NCBI GenBank assembly: GCA_003151935.1
Contig: PLYZ01000092.1
Location: forward strand, 1 to 43,647
Origin: Candidatus Dormiibacterota bacterium
GTDB taxonomy: Bacteria > Chloroflexota > Dormibacteria > Dormibacterales > Dormibacteraceae
Length of the DNA: 43,647 bases
Direction of reading: 5' to 3'
The translations under genes and the position numbers were made by a program. The notes beneath the pieces are model-generated. The model had not been told where the DNA came from. It was given only the letters and a program-made list of their open reading frames with translations, and made no database searches. Within the stretch, counting starts at the first letter, position 1. Every line of letters starts with the position of its first letter. This document shows, piece after piece, positions 14,660 to 23,240 of this stretch.

Positions 14660-15702
14660 CTTCCGCTCACGCCGTACTTCTGTATATCGCGGTCGAAATC
14701 CTGCTGGTTGGTCTCGAAATGCGTGACACCCTGCCGGTCGGCGAAATAGAAGAGGAACTGGGTTTGCGGGGGGTTGATGCAGGCGAGCAGGGCCGCCTTG
14801 CCTGGGTTGCTGATCGGTCCCGGCGGAAGACCCGCGTGCGTTCGAGTGTTGTATGGCGAGTCCAGCTGCAGCTCGGCCGCCGTCGGTTCGGGAGTCAGGC
14901 GTCCAAGTGCGTACAGAAGAGTGGCATCCACGCCCAGCGTCATGTTGACCTTGAGCCGGTTGTAGTAAACGCTGCAAACGTTGCCGCGATCGCTCGGCGT
15001 GGCGGCGTTGGCTTCGCGATCCACCATCGAGGCCAGGATTACGATCGACTGGATCGACTCGGCGGGACGCGCCGCCGTGGCCTGCGCGATCTGCGCGCGC
15101 AGGTCGGCCGAGAACACGACCCCGAACTGATCGAGCTGCTCATTGACCAGGCCGCTTACACCGGCGGCCGGATCGATCAAGTACGTGTCGGGGAAGAGAT
15201 AGCCCTCGAACGGTGCATCCGGGTTCCCCGGCTGGGAGGGCAAGAAGCTGTAGGTCGCTCGCAAGGCGGGGTCCTTCGCGGCCGCGATGTAGCCGGCCGC
15301 GGTTCCGACGCCTTTGCTTTCGACGACCTTGGCCTGCTCTCGGATCGGGAAACCCTCTGGGAACGTGATCGCCTGCTGGGCGGCCTTGCCGTGCTGGAGC
15401 GCGTTCACGATCTGGGCGAGTGACATGTTGGAGTTGAGCGCGAAGACGCCGGCTTCAAGTTTCGCCGCGGCGTTGGTGACCCGCGTGTAGAGGTCGAAGG
15501 CGATGGTGTTGCGAATCAGCCCGAGGTTGAAAAGGTCCAGCCCGATCTGGGTCGGGGTTTCGCCGGGGTCGATGTGGAATACGACCGAGTGGCTGGTCGA
15601 GGAGATCGCGGTGTTGACGTTGAGATTCCACCAGTCCATTCCACGCGAGACGCCGAAGCCGAGGATCGCGATCAGCAAGATGATGGCGGCCAGGCGTCTC
15701 AT
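14656..15702 (-). CDS. mltG: Endolytic transglycosylase MltG
   Basis: MltG cuts nascent peptidoglycan and ends glycan strand growth, acting outside the membrane. The 348-residue protein has one N-terminal membrane anchor (about 4-22), a LysM-like region and the YceG core. That core includes FPEGFPIREQAKVV, FEGYLFPDTY, VYYNRLKVNMTLGVDATLLYAL and YNTRTHAGLPPGPISNPG. The usual VEKE motif reads VDRE (in SMVDREAN), so one acidic residue is Asp. ATG 15702 overlaps the DUF1292 gene as ATGA. The order ruvX-DUF1292-mltG-aroE is common in Terrabacteria. Confidence 0.93.
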   Translation of the reverse strand: MRRLAAIILLIAILGFGVSRGMDWWNLNVNTAISSTSHSVVFHIDPGETPTQIGLDLFNLGLIRNTIAFDLYTRVTNAAAKLEAGVFALNSNMSLAQIVNALQHGKAAQQAITFPEGFPIREQAKVVESKGVGTAAGYIAAAKDPALRATYSFLPSQPGNPDAPFEGYLFPDTYLIDPAAGVSGLVNEQLDQFGVVFSADLRAQIAQATAARPAESIQSIVILASMVDREANAATPSDRGNVCSVYYNRLKVNMTLGVDATLLYALGRLTPEPTAAELQLDSPYNTRTHAGLPPGPISNPGKAALLACINPPQTQFLFYFADRQGVTHFETNQQDFDRDIQKYGVSGS

Positions 15703-15947
15703 TCGACCTCGTCCTCCTCGAGCGCGGTCATCACCCGCTTGAACTCATCGCCGTCGACCGTCTCGAGGCCGCCGCCCGTTTCACGCAGCAGCAGCACCTG
15801 CGACGGGTCGTCGACGGCTTCGACCAGGTAGTAGTGGATCTCCTGGACATCGAAGGCGTCGTGCAGCCGGAAGCGGCGCTCGAGCCCGGTCTCGTCGATC
15901 AGGGTGATCGGTTCGGAATCATCAGCCCACGGCACGTCAGCCGGCAC
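15699..15947 (-). CDS. DUF1292 family small acidic protein (YrzB-like)
   Basis: An 82-residue acidic protein of unknown function, usually encoded between ruvX and mltG in Gram-positive bacteria. The core EPITLIDETGLERRFRLHDAFDVQEIHYYLVEAVDD forms predicted beta strands, and LLLRETGGGLETVDGDEFKRV matches the usual C-terminus. GTG 15947 overlaps the end of ruvX by 11 bases. I recognise the family from sequence and position but cannot state a role. Confidence 0.8.
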   Translation of the reverse strand: MPADVPWADDSEPITLIDETGLERRFRLHDAFDVQEIHYYLVEAVDDPSQVLLLRETGGGLETVDGDEFKRVMTALEEDEVE

Positions 15948-16353
15948 GTTTGGAGTCCAGGTGGCCCTGCAGAAGCAGGGTGGCCGCGACGCCGTCGATG
16001 CTGAGGCGCCGCTTAGCTCGCCGCACGCCCCCGGCGATCAGGAAACGCTCCGCCTCCGCCGTGGTGAGCCGCTCGTCGACCATCTCGACCGGCAGGCCGG
16101 AAGCCTGCCGCAGGCCGTGCGCCAGCCGCCGAGCGGCGGCGGCCTCAGGTCCATGGGTGCCGTCCAACCGCAGCGGCAGCCCGACGACGATCCGGCGCGC
16201 GTCCTGCGCCTTCGCGATCTCGGCGAGCCGCGACGCAAGAGTGACGGCCGGCTCTGCCGGGATCGTGGTCAAAGCCTGGGCGATGGTCTCGGTCGGGTCG
16301 CTCACGGCCAGACCGACCCTCTTCGATCCCGGGTCGACCGCCATCACGCGCAC
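15937..16353 (-). CDS. ruvX: YqgF/RuvX, putative Holliday junction resolvase or pre-16S rRNA nuclease
   Basis: The family has an RNase H-like fold and is involved in 16S rRNA 5'-end maturation, with a proposed resolvase role. The 138-residue protein has the first catalytic Asp in VDPGSKRVGLAVSD, VGLPLRLDG, and the later DERLTTAEAE and SIDGVAATLLLQG. GTG 16353 follows the upstream TAG closely; ATG 16344 is better placed 8 nt after an AGGAG and gives MAVDPGSKR, so the true start may be there. It belongs to the block leading to mltG. Confidence 0.9.
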   Translation of the reverse strand: MRVMAVDPGSKRVGLAVSDPTETIAQALTTIPAEPAVTLASRLAEIAKAQDARRIVVGLPLRLDGTHGPEAAAARRLAHGLRQASGLPVEMVDERLTTAEAERFLIAGGVRRAKRRLSIDGVAATLLLQGHLDSKRAG

Positions 16354-16355
16354 TC

Positions 16356-17957
16356 CTACGGGGATGGTTTGGGCGAGGCCGTAGGCGAGGCCGTAGGCGA
16401 GGCGGTAGGCGTGGCACCTCCCGCTGCCGTCGCCGCGGGCACCCCCGACTGGATTGTGTAGTGGAGGGAGATGCGACCGATGAGCAAGGGCATGAGCGGG
16501 AGCGTCATCGGCTGCTCTTTGATGGCGACCGAGCGAACGGGCAGCCGCTGGAGATAGAACCGAGCCTGAGCCAGCGGCCGGCCGACGATCTGGGCGCGGA
16601 TCGCCGCTTCGTCCAGCTTCGGCGCGACGTACGCGGCGGCGCTGCCGACGAAGGTCATGTTGCCACCTTGAGTGTCGTTGAGGATTCGGTACGTGACCTG
16701 GATCGGACTTTCGGTGAGGAGCTGCTGATCATTTGGAACGCGCTGAGACAGGTAGGTCTGGAACGCCTTCTGCACGTCTGAGTCGCTGTAGAAGTCGCCC
16801 TCGCCGGACACCGTCATGGTCCCGCTGAAAGTCGGCACCTTGTCGTTGGGCTGGTGGTCGGTCGTGTACTGGGCCGGCCCGTAGATGATGGTTTCGCTGA
16901 GCTTCTCACCAGCCTGGCCGCCGCCGACCAGGGCCTGGGCAAGGCTCTGGTGCAGCTCCTGCTCGAGCTGCGCGCGCCCGGCGTCGAAGTCTGCGACCGT
17001 CATCTGCGGGGTGGTCGACGGATCGGTCCCGCCACCGGTGGCCTGAACATTGGTCACCGTCAGACAGCTGAAACTGTTGTTTTCAATGGTCGTGATGGTG
17101 CCCGAGCCGACGTTGCCGGCGGAGCCGGCCTGGACCGCGATGACGCTGGCATTCACCGGTGGGCCCTGCCAGGGAATCATGGTGTCGGCCGAAGTCTGAG
17201 CGAATGTGATCCCGTTCGTGTTGTCGAGCCGCTGACCGCGGTAAAGCCAGATGCCAGGGCTGTTGTGGTTATTTTTCAGACAGCTGTTCGTGTAGGCCAC
17301 CACTCCCTGGGAGGGCACCAATGGGACCACGATCGAGCCGGTGGTCTTGAAGCCCTGCGAGCTGGAGCGGGAGATGACGCTGGCTCGCACGTGGATCGTC
17401 TTGCTGGCCGGCGTGGCCTGGACCTCCACGTTGTTCTGCGTGAACGGAGCCGCCTGCGCGATCAGGGTGACCGAGGCCGAAGGGACATAGATCGCCGCCC
17501 CGAACAGGCCGACCAGCAGCAGCGTCGCCGCGGTGATGTACAGGAGGAACCGGCCGGGTTTGAGCTCGGTCGCGGTCTTGGTCAGGAGCCGTGTCGGAGC
17601 CGCGATGCCCACATGCGTGGTCGGCGCGGTGCGAATTCGCTGCCACCAGCGATGGACTGGCGGCGGAGCCTCCGCCTCGGACGGGATGCCTTCGCCCAGC
17701 AGACCGACGGCGCCGAAAACCGCGAAACCGCTCTCCGAGGCCATCTTCTGCACCGCCGGGTCGTCGCAGACCACCGTGACTCGCTTTCCGAGGCGGGCCG
17801 CGTAGTTGCGGAGCAGCTGGAAGTTGAAGCGGCTCTGTCCGATGCGCGACCGCATGGGCAGCACGAGCATCGTGTCCTCGCCGTTGAAGCGGCGCAGGCG
17901 TTCGACGAGCTCAGGAATCTCTTCCTCGGTTTCGACGTAAATCGGATTCGTTGCCAT
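16356..17957 (-). CDS. Baseplate J/gp47-like membrane protein
   Basis: The 533-residue protein has an N-terminal cytoplasmic segment (1-100), a single membrane helix at about 138-158, and a large Thr/Ser-rich exterior part. That part includes repeated GSAGNVGSGTITTIEN-like beta segments that resemble baseplate J folds. I assign the family on overall pattern, not on a full motif. The C-terminus holds three SPTA-type repeats from a 12-bp DNA tandem repeat and ends in a Pro/Ser-rich tail. AGGAG precedes ATG 17957 at a distance of 11 nt. The PilM-like gene upstream suggests a role in a cell-surface or secretion complex, but no function is known. Confidence 0.55.
   Translation of the reverse strand: MATNPIYVETEEEIPELVERLRRFNGEDTMLVLPMRSRIGQSRFNFQLLRNYAARLGKRVTVVCDDPAVQKMASESGFAVFGAVGLLGEGIPSEAEAPPPVHRWWQRIRTAPTTHVGIAAPTRLLTKTATELKPGRFLLYITAATLLLVGLFGAAIYVPSASVTLIAQAAPFTQNNVEVQATPASKTIHVRASVISRSSSQGFKTTGSIVVPLVPSQGVVAYTNSCLKNNHNSPGIWLYRGQRLDNTNGITFAQTSADTMIPWQGPPVNASVIAVQAGSAGNVGSGTITTIENNSFSCLTVTNVQATGGGTDPSTTPQMTVADFDAGRAQLEQELHQSLAQALVGGGQAGEKLSETIIYGPAQYTTDHQPNDKVPTFSGTMTVSGEGDFYSDSDVQKAFQTYLSQRVPNDQQLLTESPIQVTYRILNDTQGGNMTFVGSAAAYVAPKLDEAAIRAQIVGRPLAQARFYLQRLPVRSVAIKEQPMTLPLMPLLIGRISLHYTIQSGVPAATAAGGATPTASPTASPTASPKPSP
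16372..16407. repeat. 12-bp tandem repeat, three copies
   Basis: The unit GGCGAGGCCGTA is present three times in a row, with one change in the third copy, and continues partly beyond. It lies in the reading frame of the baseplate-J-like gene and encodes the repeated Thr-Ala-Ser-Pro tail. The unit is a multiple of three, so copy number can change without a frameshift. Confidence 0.8.
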
Positions 17958-17985
17958 GGCGTTTACAAGTCTCCTGGAGGTCTGT

Positions 17986-19245
17986 TCAGACCTTTATACC
18001 GCCTAGGACCCGCCGCATGACGGTGTTGACGGTGTCCCGCTCTTCGGCTTCGGTTCGAAGAGCGTGGTTCGCCAGTCCCATCGGGGCGATGTCCTGCGGG
18101 CTCGAAAGCTGGCCTGTGGAATCGGTCAGGTTGCGCACATCCGCCGGCACGAGGTGCCGGATCCGCGGCTCGCGTGGGAAGGGAAGACCGGCAGCCCAGT
18201 TGTTCTTGACCATCTCGAGCGTGAGCTCGGGCAGGAGGCTGCCGCCCCCACACAGGAAGATGCTCGTCGGGAGCCGCTCTCCGCGCGAGAGCTCCTTGAC
18301 GCTCAGGGCCAGGCCCTGGAGCAGAACTTCCGCGTCTGCGCTCAACAGCTCGGACACCTGTCGGTGCTGGTCGGCGGAAAGCAGCCCTTCCGAGTGCCGG
18401 AGCTTGCGGGCCTCGGCCTCCTCGTAGCTGAGGCCGAATGCGAGGGCCAGACGGCGGGTGAACGCGCGGCCGCCGAGATTGAACATCCGCGTGCCCTCGA
18501 CGCCGCCATCGCGGATCAGCGCGACGTCGGTCGTGCCGCCGCCGATGTCGACGAAGATGCCACCTTCCGCCCACGTCTCTTCATTCGCGCACGCTCGCGC
18601 CAGTGCGTACGGCTGTGCGACGGCGGCCGCCAGCTCGAGGTCGAGCTCCCGTACGACAGTCTCGATCGCGTCGATGTGGGTCATCGGCGCGAACGTGTTG
18701 AACACGGTCACCTCGAGGTTCTTGCCGGTGAAGCCGACAGGGTTCGTGACCGGGTAGCCGTCGACGCGGACGTTGGTGATGGCGGAGTGCACAAGCCTCG
18801 CCTCCAGCTGACCGTAGCTTCGCTCCATCTCCAACAGGTGCTGCGCTTCTCGCAACGCGCGCCGCTGGACCATCTGCAGCATCGTGGAGATCTCGCCAGA
18901 CCGGACCCGCGCTTTTGAGTTCTCGCGAGGGTAGGCGATCGTCGACGAGAAGCCCTTGATGAGCTCGCCTGCGATTCCTACCACGACCTGCCCTGGAACG
19001 GTCTTGGCCATGTCCTCGGCCGCCTCCAGCGCGCGGTTGCACGACTGGATCACCGACTCGAGGTCGGCGATCGCGCCGCCCGACATCGCGGCCGGAGCCT
19101 GAGGCTCTCGCCCGACGCCGAGCACCTCGCCATCCGGACCTTCGCGCCGGACGACGAGGACCTTGATCAAGTCGGTGCCGATGTCGAGCACGGTGAAGTG
19201 GCGGTAGTACTCGCTGCGCTTGCGGAGGAACTTGAACTTGGTCAC
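17986..19245 (-). CDS. PilM/FtsA-like actin-fold ATPase
   Basis: This 419-residue protein belongs to the actin-like ATPases: VLDIGTDLIKVLVV at about 19-32 is phosphate-1, and VDIGGGTTDVALI at about 229-241 is phosphate-2. LCGGGSLLPEL near the end is the adenosine loop. It has SHS2-like content between, as in FtsA and PilM. It could be a type IV pilus inner-membrane factor (PilM) or a divergent cell-division FtsA. The neighbour with a membrane helix and large exterior part fits a PilM-PilN type pairing in organisation, but this is inference. GTG 19245 overlaps the alaS stop as GTGA. I give no symbol. Confidence 0.75.
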   Translation of the reverse strand: MTKFKFLRKRSEYYRHFTVLDIGTDLIKVLVVRREGPDGEVLGVGREPQAPAAMSGGAIADLESVIQSCNRALEAAEDMAKTVPGQVVVGIAGELIKGFSSTIAYPRENSKARVRSGEISTMLQMVQRRALREAQHLLEMERSYGQLEARLVHSAITNVRVDGYPVTNPVGFTGKNLEVTVFNTFAPMTHIDAIETVVRELDLELAAAVAQPYALARACANEETWAEGGIFVDIGGGTTDVALIRDGGVEGTRMFNLGGRAFTRRLALAFGLSYEEAEARKLRHSEGLLSADQHRQVSELLSADAEVLLQGLALSVKELSRGERLPTSIFLCGGGSLLPELTLEMVKNNWAAGLPFPREPRIRHLVPADVRNLTDSTGQLSSPQDIAPMGLANHALRTEAEERDTVNTVMRRVLGGIKV

Positions 19246-21803
19246 CGCAACGCCTCTTCTAGGCGCTTGAACGCATCACCGGCCGTCCCGTTCAACTTTC
19301 CGCGGGCGAGGTGTTTCTGGCCGCCACCCGTGCCGACAAGGCCCGCAAGGCGCGCGGCATCGTATTCGGAGGTCAGGTCCTTGGACACCTTGATGACAAA
19401 CATGTCGCCGGCCACAACGGTTACGACGCCGGACTTCACCAGGTCGAGGTAGCGGTCGGCGTAAGCCGCCAGCTCCTGCGGACTGGAGGCGTCCACGGTC
19501 TCGGTCACAAACGGTACTTTGCCTTGTTTGACCTCCACGCCGTCGCCACCCTTGACCCTGGCCGAGCGCAGCTCGTCCGAAAGCGCTTTCAACCGGCGCT
19601 CTGCCTCCTTGAGCTGCGCGCGCAGCGCGTGCGTTCGCTCGGGCAGCTGCTCCGGGCTGGCGTTGAAGGAGCGCGCCAGCTCGATGAGCAGGTCGCGATC
19701 ACGGCGCACCATGTCGTCGGCCGCCGCGCCCACCACCATGTCGATGCGCCTCAGCCCCGAGCCGATGCTGGACTCGGAGACGATCAGCGCAGTCCCGATG
19801 TCCGCGCTGTTGGCGACATGCGTTCCACCACAGAGCTCGCAGGTCCAATCGCCGAAGCACACGACCCGCACGACGTCGCCGTACTTCTCTTCGAACAGGT
19901 GCATGGCTCCCTGTGCCACCGCATCTTTGAGTGGCTTGTGGCTTTCATGAAAGGTCAATGCCTCGCGCACCTTCTCCATCACCCGGCGATTGATGTGAGC
20001 AATCTCGTCTTTGGTGATCGCCCGGTTCAGAGGAACGTCGAAAGTCGTGTGGTCCGGGCCGACCCAGGATCCCTTCTGCACGACGTTGTCCCCGAGCGTC
20101 TCGCGCAGTGCCTTGTGGAGAAGGTGCGTGGCCGAGTGATGCCGCGCGATCTGCCGCCGGCGCCCGGCGTCCACGACAGCAGTCGCCGCCTCGCCGACTG
20201 TTAGCTCGCCGGTTACGACAGCGCCAAGATGGGCGATTACACCTTCCGCGGGCTTCTGTGTGTCTTCCACGCGGTAGCGGCCGCTTTCGGTCGTGATGGT
20301 GCCGGAGTCGCCGACCTGCCCGCCCGACTCCCCGTAGAAAGGCGTGCTTGCGAGGAAGACCTCTACGTCCTCGCCCTCGGCGGCGCGGTCCACGGACTTG
20401 CCGTCCTTGCGCAACGCGACGATCGAGGTTTGCGTGGTGAGCTCGTGGTAGCCGGTGAACTCGGAGTGCGACAGGTCCTTCGCCGCGCTCCACCCGCGCG
20501 GCACCTCACGGCGTGAACGCTCTTTCTGAGCGGCCATCGCGCCTTTGAAGCCTGGTTCGTCGACCTCGAGTCCACGCTCTGCAGCAAGTTCGCGGGTGAG
20601 GTCGATTGGAAAGCCAAAAGTGTCATGGAGCTTGAAGGCGTCAGACCCAGAGATCCCTTTTGCATGCTGGGCAACGATTCGCTCGAATTGCTCCATACCA
20701 CTACGAAGAGTGTTTTGGAACCGCGCAGCTTCCAGATTGATCCCCGTGCGGATCAGGTCCTCCTGCTGCGCGAAGTCCGGATACTGCTCTCCCATCACTT
20801 TGACAACCTCGTCGACAAGACCACCAACCTGAGAGTGCATGCCCAATCGTTCGGCATGAAGCGTGGCCCGGCGGATCAGCCGGCGCAGGACATAGCCGCG
20901 TCCCTCGTTGCTCGGCGCAACGCCATCGGTCATCACAAAGCAGGCGGCGCGAACGTGGTCAGCCACGATCCGTTCCGAGAACGTCGAGCGCTTGTCTGAC
21001 AGCTCGCGAATCCGATCGATAATTGGCAGGAACAGATCCGTCTCGAAGACGTCGGTTTTGCCCTGAAGGATGTAGCTGATCCTCTCGAGTCCCATCCCAG
21101 TGTCAATGGCTGGATGCGCCAACGGGACGAGACTCCCGTCAGCCACGCCGCGACGCACCGCCTCTCCGGATGTGCCTTCGATCGGACCGCGCTGGTCGTA
21201 CTGCGGGAACACCAGGTTCCAGAACTCGGTGAATCGATTGCAGTGGTCGGGCACGCAGTCGTCGCGGCCGCAGCCCACCTCTTTGCCACGATCCCACCAG
21301 ATCTCGGAGTCAGGCCCGCACGGCCCGGCGCCGAGCCCCCACCAGTTGTCCTCAAGCCGCGTTATGTGCTCGGCGGTCATGCGGGGCTGAGCTACCCAGA
21401 TCTCGTGAGCCTGGTCGTCCGTCGGGTGGATGGTCACGCGGAGCCGATGCACCGGCATCGCGAACACCTTGGTGACCAGGTCCCATGCGAGCGGAATTGC
21501 GGTCTCCTTGAAATAATCGCCGGTAGGGGCGAAGTTTCCGAGCATCTCGAAGAAGGTGTGATGGCGGTCGGTCTTCCCCACCTCTTCGATGTCCCCGGTG
21601 CGCAGGCACTTCTGGCAGCTCGCTAACCTGGGCGCGGGCGGATCGCTCAAACCCAGGTAATACGGCTTGAGCGGCTGCATTCCGGCCGAGATGAAGAGCG
21701 TGCTCGGGTCCCCATGCGGCACCAGCGACGCGCTGGGCAGGACCTTGTGCTCCCGGCTCGCGAAATGCTCTAGAAAACGTCTGCGGATCTCATTCCCGGT
21801 CAC
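19242..21803 (-). CDS. alaS: Alanine--tRNA ligase
   Basis: AlaRS charges tRNA-Ala and clears mischarged Ser and Gly through its editing domain. The 853-residue protein has the catalytic N-terminus with RHHTFFEMLGNFAPTGDYFK (motif 2 region), the editing HSATH at about 554 and CELCGGTHVAN at about 652-660. A C-terminal DHHA1 domain ends in GLVGTGGGQKHLARGKLNG. All editing zinc ligands are present. GTG 21803 gives the standard MTGNEIRRRFLEHF. Domain order and length are normal. Confidence 0.97.
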   Translation of the reverse strand: MTGNEIRRRFLEHFASREHKVLPSASLVPHGDPSTLFISAGMQPLKPYYLGLSDPPAPRLASCQKCLRTGDIEEVGKTDRHHTFFEMLGNFAPTGDYFKETAIPLAWDLVTKVFAMPVHRLRVTIHPTDDQAHEIWVAQPRMTAEHITRLEDNWWGLGAGPCGPDSEIWWDRGKEVGCGRDDCVPDHCNRFTEFWNLVFPQYDQRGPIEGTSGEAVRRGVADGSLVPLAHPAIDTGMGLERISYILQGKTDVFETDLFLPIIDRIRELSDKRSTFSERIVADHVRAACFVMTDGVAPSNEGRGYVLRRLIRRATLHAERLGMHSQVGGLVDEVVKVMGEQYPDFAQQEDLIRTGINLEAARFQNTLRSGMEQFERIVAQHAKGISGSDAFKLHDTFGFPIDLTRELAAERGLEVDEPGFKGAMAAQKERSRREVPRGWSAAKDLSHSEFTGYHELTTQTSIVALRKDGKSVDRAAEGEDVEVFLASTPFYGESGGQVGDSGTITTESGRYRVEDTQKPAEGVIAHLGAVVTGELTVGEAATAVVDAGRRRQIARHHSATHLLHKALRETLGDNVVQKGSWVGPDHTTFDVPLNRAITKDEIAHINRRVMEKVREALTFHESHKPLKDAVAQGAMHLFEEKYGDVVRVVCFGDWTCELCGGTHVANSADIGTALIVSESSIGSGLRRIDMVVGAAADDMVRRDRDLLIELARSFNASPEQLPERTHALRAQLKEAERRLKALSDELRSARVKGGDGVEVKQGKVPFVTETVDASSPQELAAYADRYLDLVKSGVVTVVAGDMFVIKVSKDLTSEYDAARLAGLVGTGGGQKHLARGKLNGTAGDAFKRLEEALR

Positions 21804-21817
21804 GGGGTCGATTCAGT

Positions 21818-22414
21818 TTAGGGTGCGAGCCGCTCCATTCGCCAAACTGCTCCCGGCCGCTGGACATACCGAAGTCGATCGTGGAGGCGATCCTCGCGGT
21901 TTTCCCAGAACTCGATCCAGCGTGGATGCAGCGCGTAGCCACCCCAATCCTCAGGCAGCGGGACATCGTGCGGATGCTTTGTCGCGAGCTCCAGTACGGC
22001 GCGCTCGAGCACGTCGCGGGACCGGACCACCCGGCTTTGCCTCGATGCCAACGCCGAAAGCTGAGCGCCCCTGGGACGGCTTGTGAAGTAGGCGAGCGAC
22101 GCTTTGCGATCCAGGCGACGAACGGTCCCTGAGACGCGAACCTGGTGGCTGGTCAGGGACCAGTAGAAGACGATCGCAGCGCGATTATCGTGGGCAAGGT
22201 CCAGGCCCTTGCGGCTCTCGTAGTTTGAATAGAAGCGAAAGGATCCGTCCCGGACGCCCTTGAACAGCACCATGCGCACGGAGGGACCGGAGCTGCCTGA
22301 CGTTGCGAGGGCGACCGCATCCGGCTGCCGTGCGCCTGCCTTCTGCGCCGCTCTGTACCAGCGCCGGAACAGCGTGAGGGGATCGCGAGGAACGTCGGAC
22401 TCGAGCAGTGGCAT
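21818..22414 (-). CDS. pdxH: Pyridoxamine 5'-phosphate oxidase
   Basis: PdxH oxidises pyridoxamine or pyridoxine phosphate to pyridoxal phosphate, using FMN. The 198-residue protein has DPLTLFRRWYRAAQKAG, the FMN-binding RMVLFKGVRDGSFRFYSNYESRKG, SLTSHQVRVSG, and the C-terminal GYALHPRWIEFWENREDRLHDR and RL. Length and motifs match the family. ATG 22414 lies three bases after the sigma factor stop. It is a normal PLP-salvage gene whose link to its sigma-factor neighbour is probably only positional. Confidence 0.93.
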   Translation of the reverse strand: MPLLESDVPRDPLTLFRRWYRAAQKAGARQPDAVALATSGSSGPSVRMVLFKGVRDGSFRFYSNYESRKGLDLAHDNRAAIVFYWSLTSHQVRVSGTVRRLDRKASLAYFTSRPRGAQLSALASRQSRVVRSRDVLERAVLELATKHPHDVPLPEDWGGYALHPRWIEFWENREDRLHDRLRYVQRPGAVWRMERLAP

Positions 22415-22417
22415 CGG

Positions 22418-23203
22418 CTAGGGGGAGGCGCTTTCTTGCGGCACGTACTTTCGCAGCTGCTCGAGGGCCGCTCTCTGCAGACGAGACACGTGCATCTGGC
22501 TGATGCCAAGACGGCGTGCGATCTCCGATTGCGACATCTGCTCGTAGAACCTCATCGCCATGATCGCCCGCTCGCGCGGGGTCAGGTGCTCCATCGCGCG
22601 GTCCAGCACGTCACGCATCTCGACCCGGTCGAGCTCGGGGTCGGGACTGCCGATCTGGTCGGCCACCGCCCTGCTGTCCTGCCCGTCGCTCGAGCCGATG
22701 GGCTGGTCCAGCGATAGGGGCACGTACGCAGGGCCGATTTCAATCGCCTCGGTCACGTCGTCCGGCGTCACGCCGAGCCGCTCCGCGAGCTCGGAGACGG
22801 TCGGCTCGCGTCCTAGCTCGTTCTTCATCTGCTCGTTGACGCGTATCACCGACTGGTGGAGCTCCTGCAGGCGGCGCGGAAAACGGATCGCGGTGCCCTT
22901 GTCCCTGAAGTGGCGCTTGATCTCGCCCGCGACGGTCAGGGTCGCGAACGTCGTGAACTCGAATCCCAGGTCGGGGTCGAAGCGCTCGATGGCTTTGATC
23001 AGCCCGAGGTAGCCGACCTGCACGATGTCGTCCAGCGGTTCGCCTCGGTTCTGAAACTTTCGCGCGAGGAAGTAGACGAAATCGTGGTAGGCATTGACCA
23101 GCTGTTCGCGGATGCGCTCCTTCTCCGCCGGGTCGGTGGTCTCCCGGTAACGGCGATGGAGCGCCCGCAGCTCTTCGCGGGGAATCCGCTGCTGTGCAGC
23201 CAC
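22418..23203 (-). CDS. SigB/SigF/SigG-type RNA polymerase sigma factor
   Basis: A 261-residue group 3 sigma-70 factor. Region 2 shows DDIVQVGYLGLIKAIERFDPDLGFEFTTFATLTVAGEIKRHFRDK (about residues 53-98), a strong SigB/SigF signature. Region 3 has LGREPTVSELAERLGV and region 4 PRERAIMAMRFYEQMSQSEIARRLGISQMHVSRL with the helix-turn-helix. These factors usually respond to stress or developmental signals through an anti-sigma. The gene before it encodes a degenerate RsbW-like protein, consistent with that circuit. GTG 23203 is used; no SD or clear promoter is seen in the 37-nt gap. Confidence 0.92.
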   Translation of the reverse strand: MAAQQRIPREELRALHRRYRETTDPAEKERIREQLVNAYHDFVYFLARKFQNRGEPLDDIVQVGYLGLIKAIERFDPDLGFEFTTFATLTVAGEIKRHFRDKGTAIRFPRRLQELHQSVIRVNEQMKNELGREPTVSELAERLGVTPDDVTEAIEIGPAYVPLSLDQPIGSSDGQDSRAVADQIGSPDPELDRVEMRDVLDRAMEHLTPRERAIMAMRFYEQMSQSEIARRLGISQMHVSRLQRAALEQLRKYVPQESASP

Positions 23204-23240
23204 TATCTGTCTAGTGTCGGCCTACCCGGGTTGGTTGCGC

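Noticed and set aside
14660-14977. Long upstream start for aroE
   Set aside because: It would overlap mltG by more than 300 bases with nonconserved sequence.
16372-16407. 12-bp tandem repeat as an origin iteron or regulatory array
   Set aside because: It lies in frame inside a gene and encodes a simple repeat tail.
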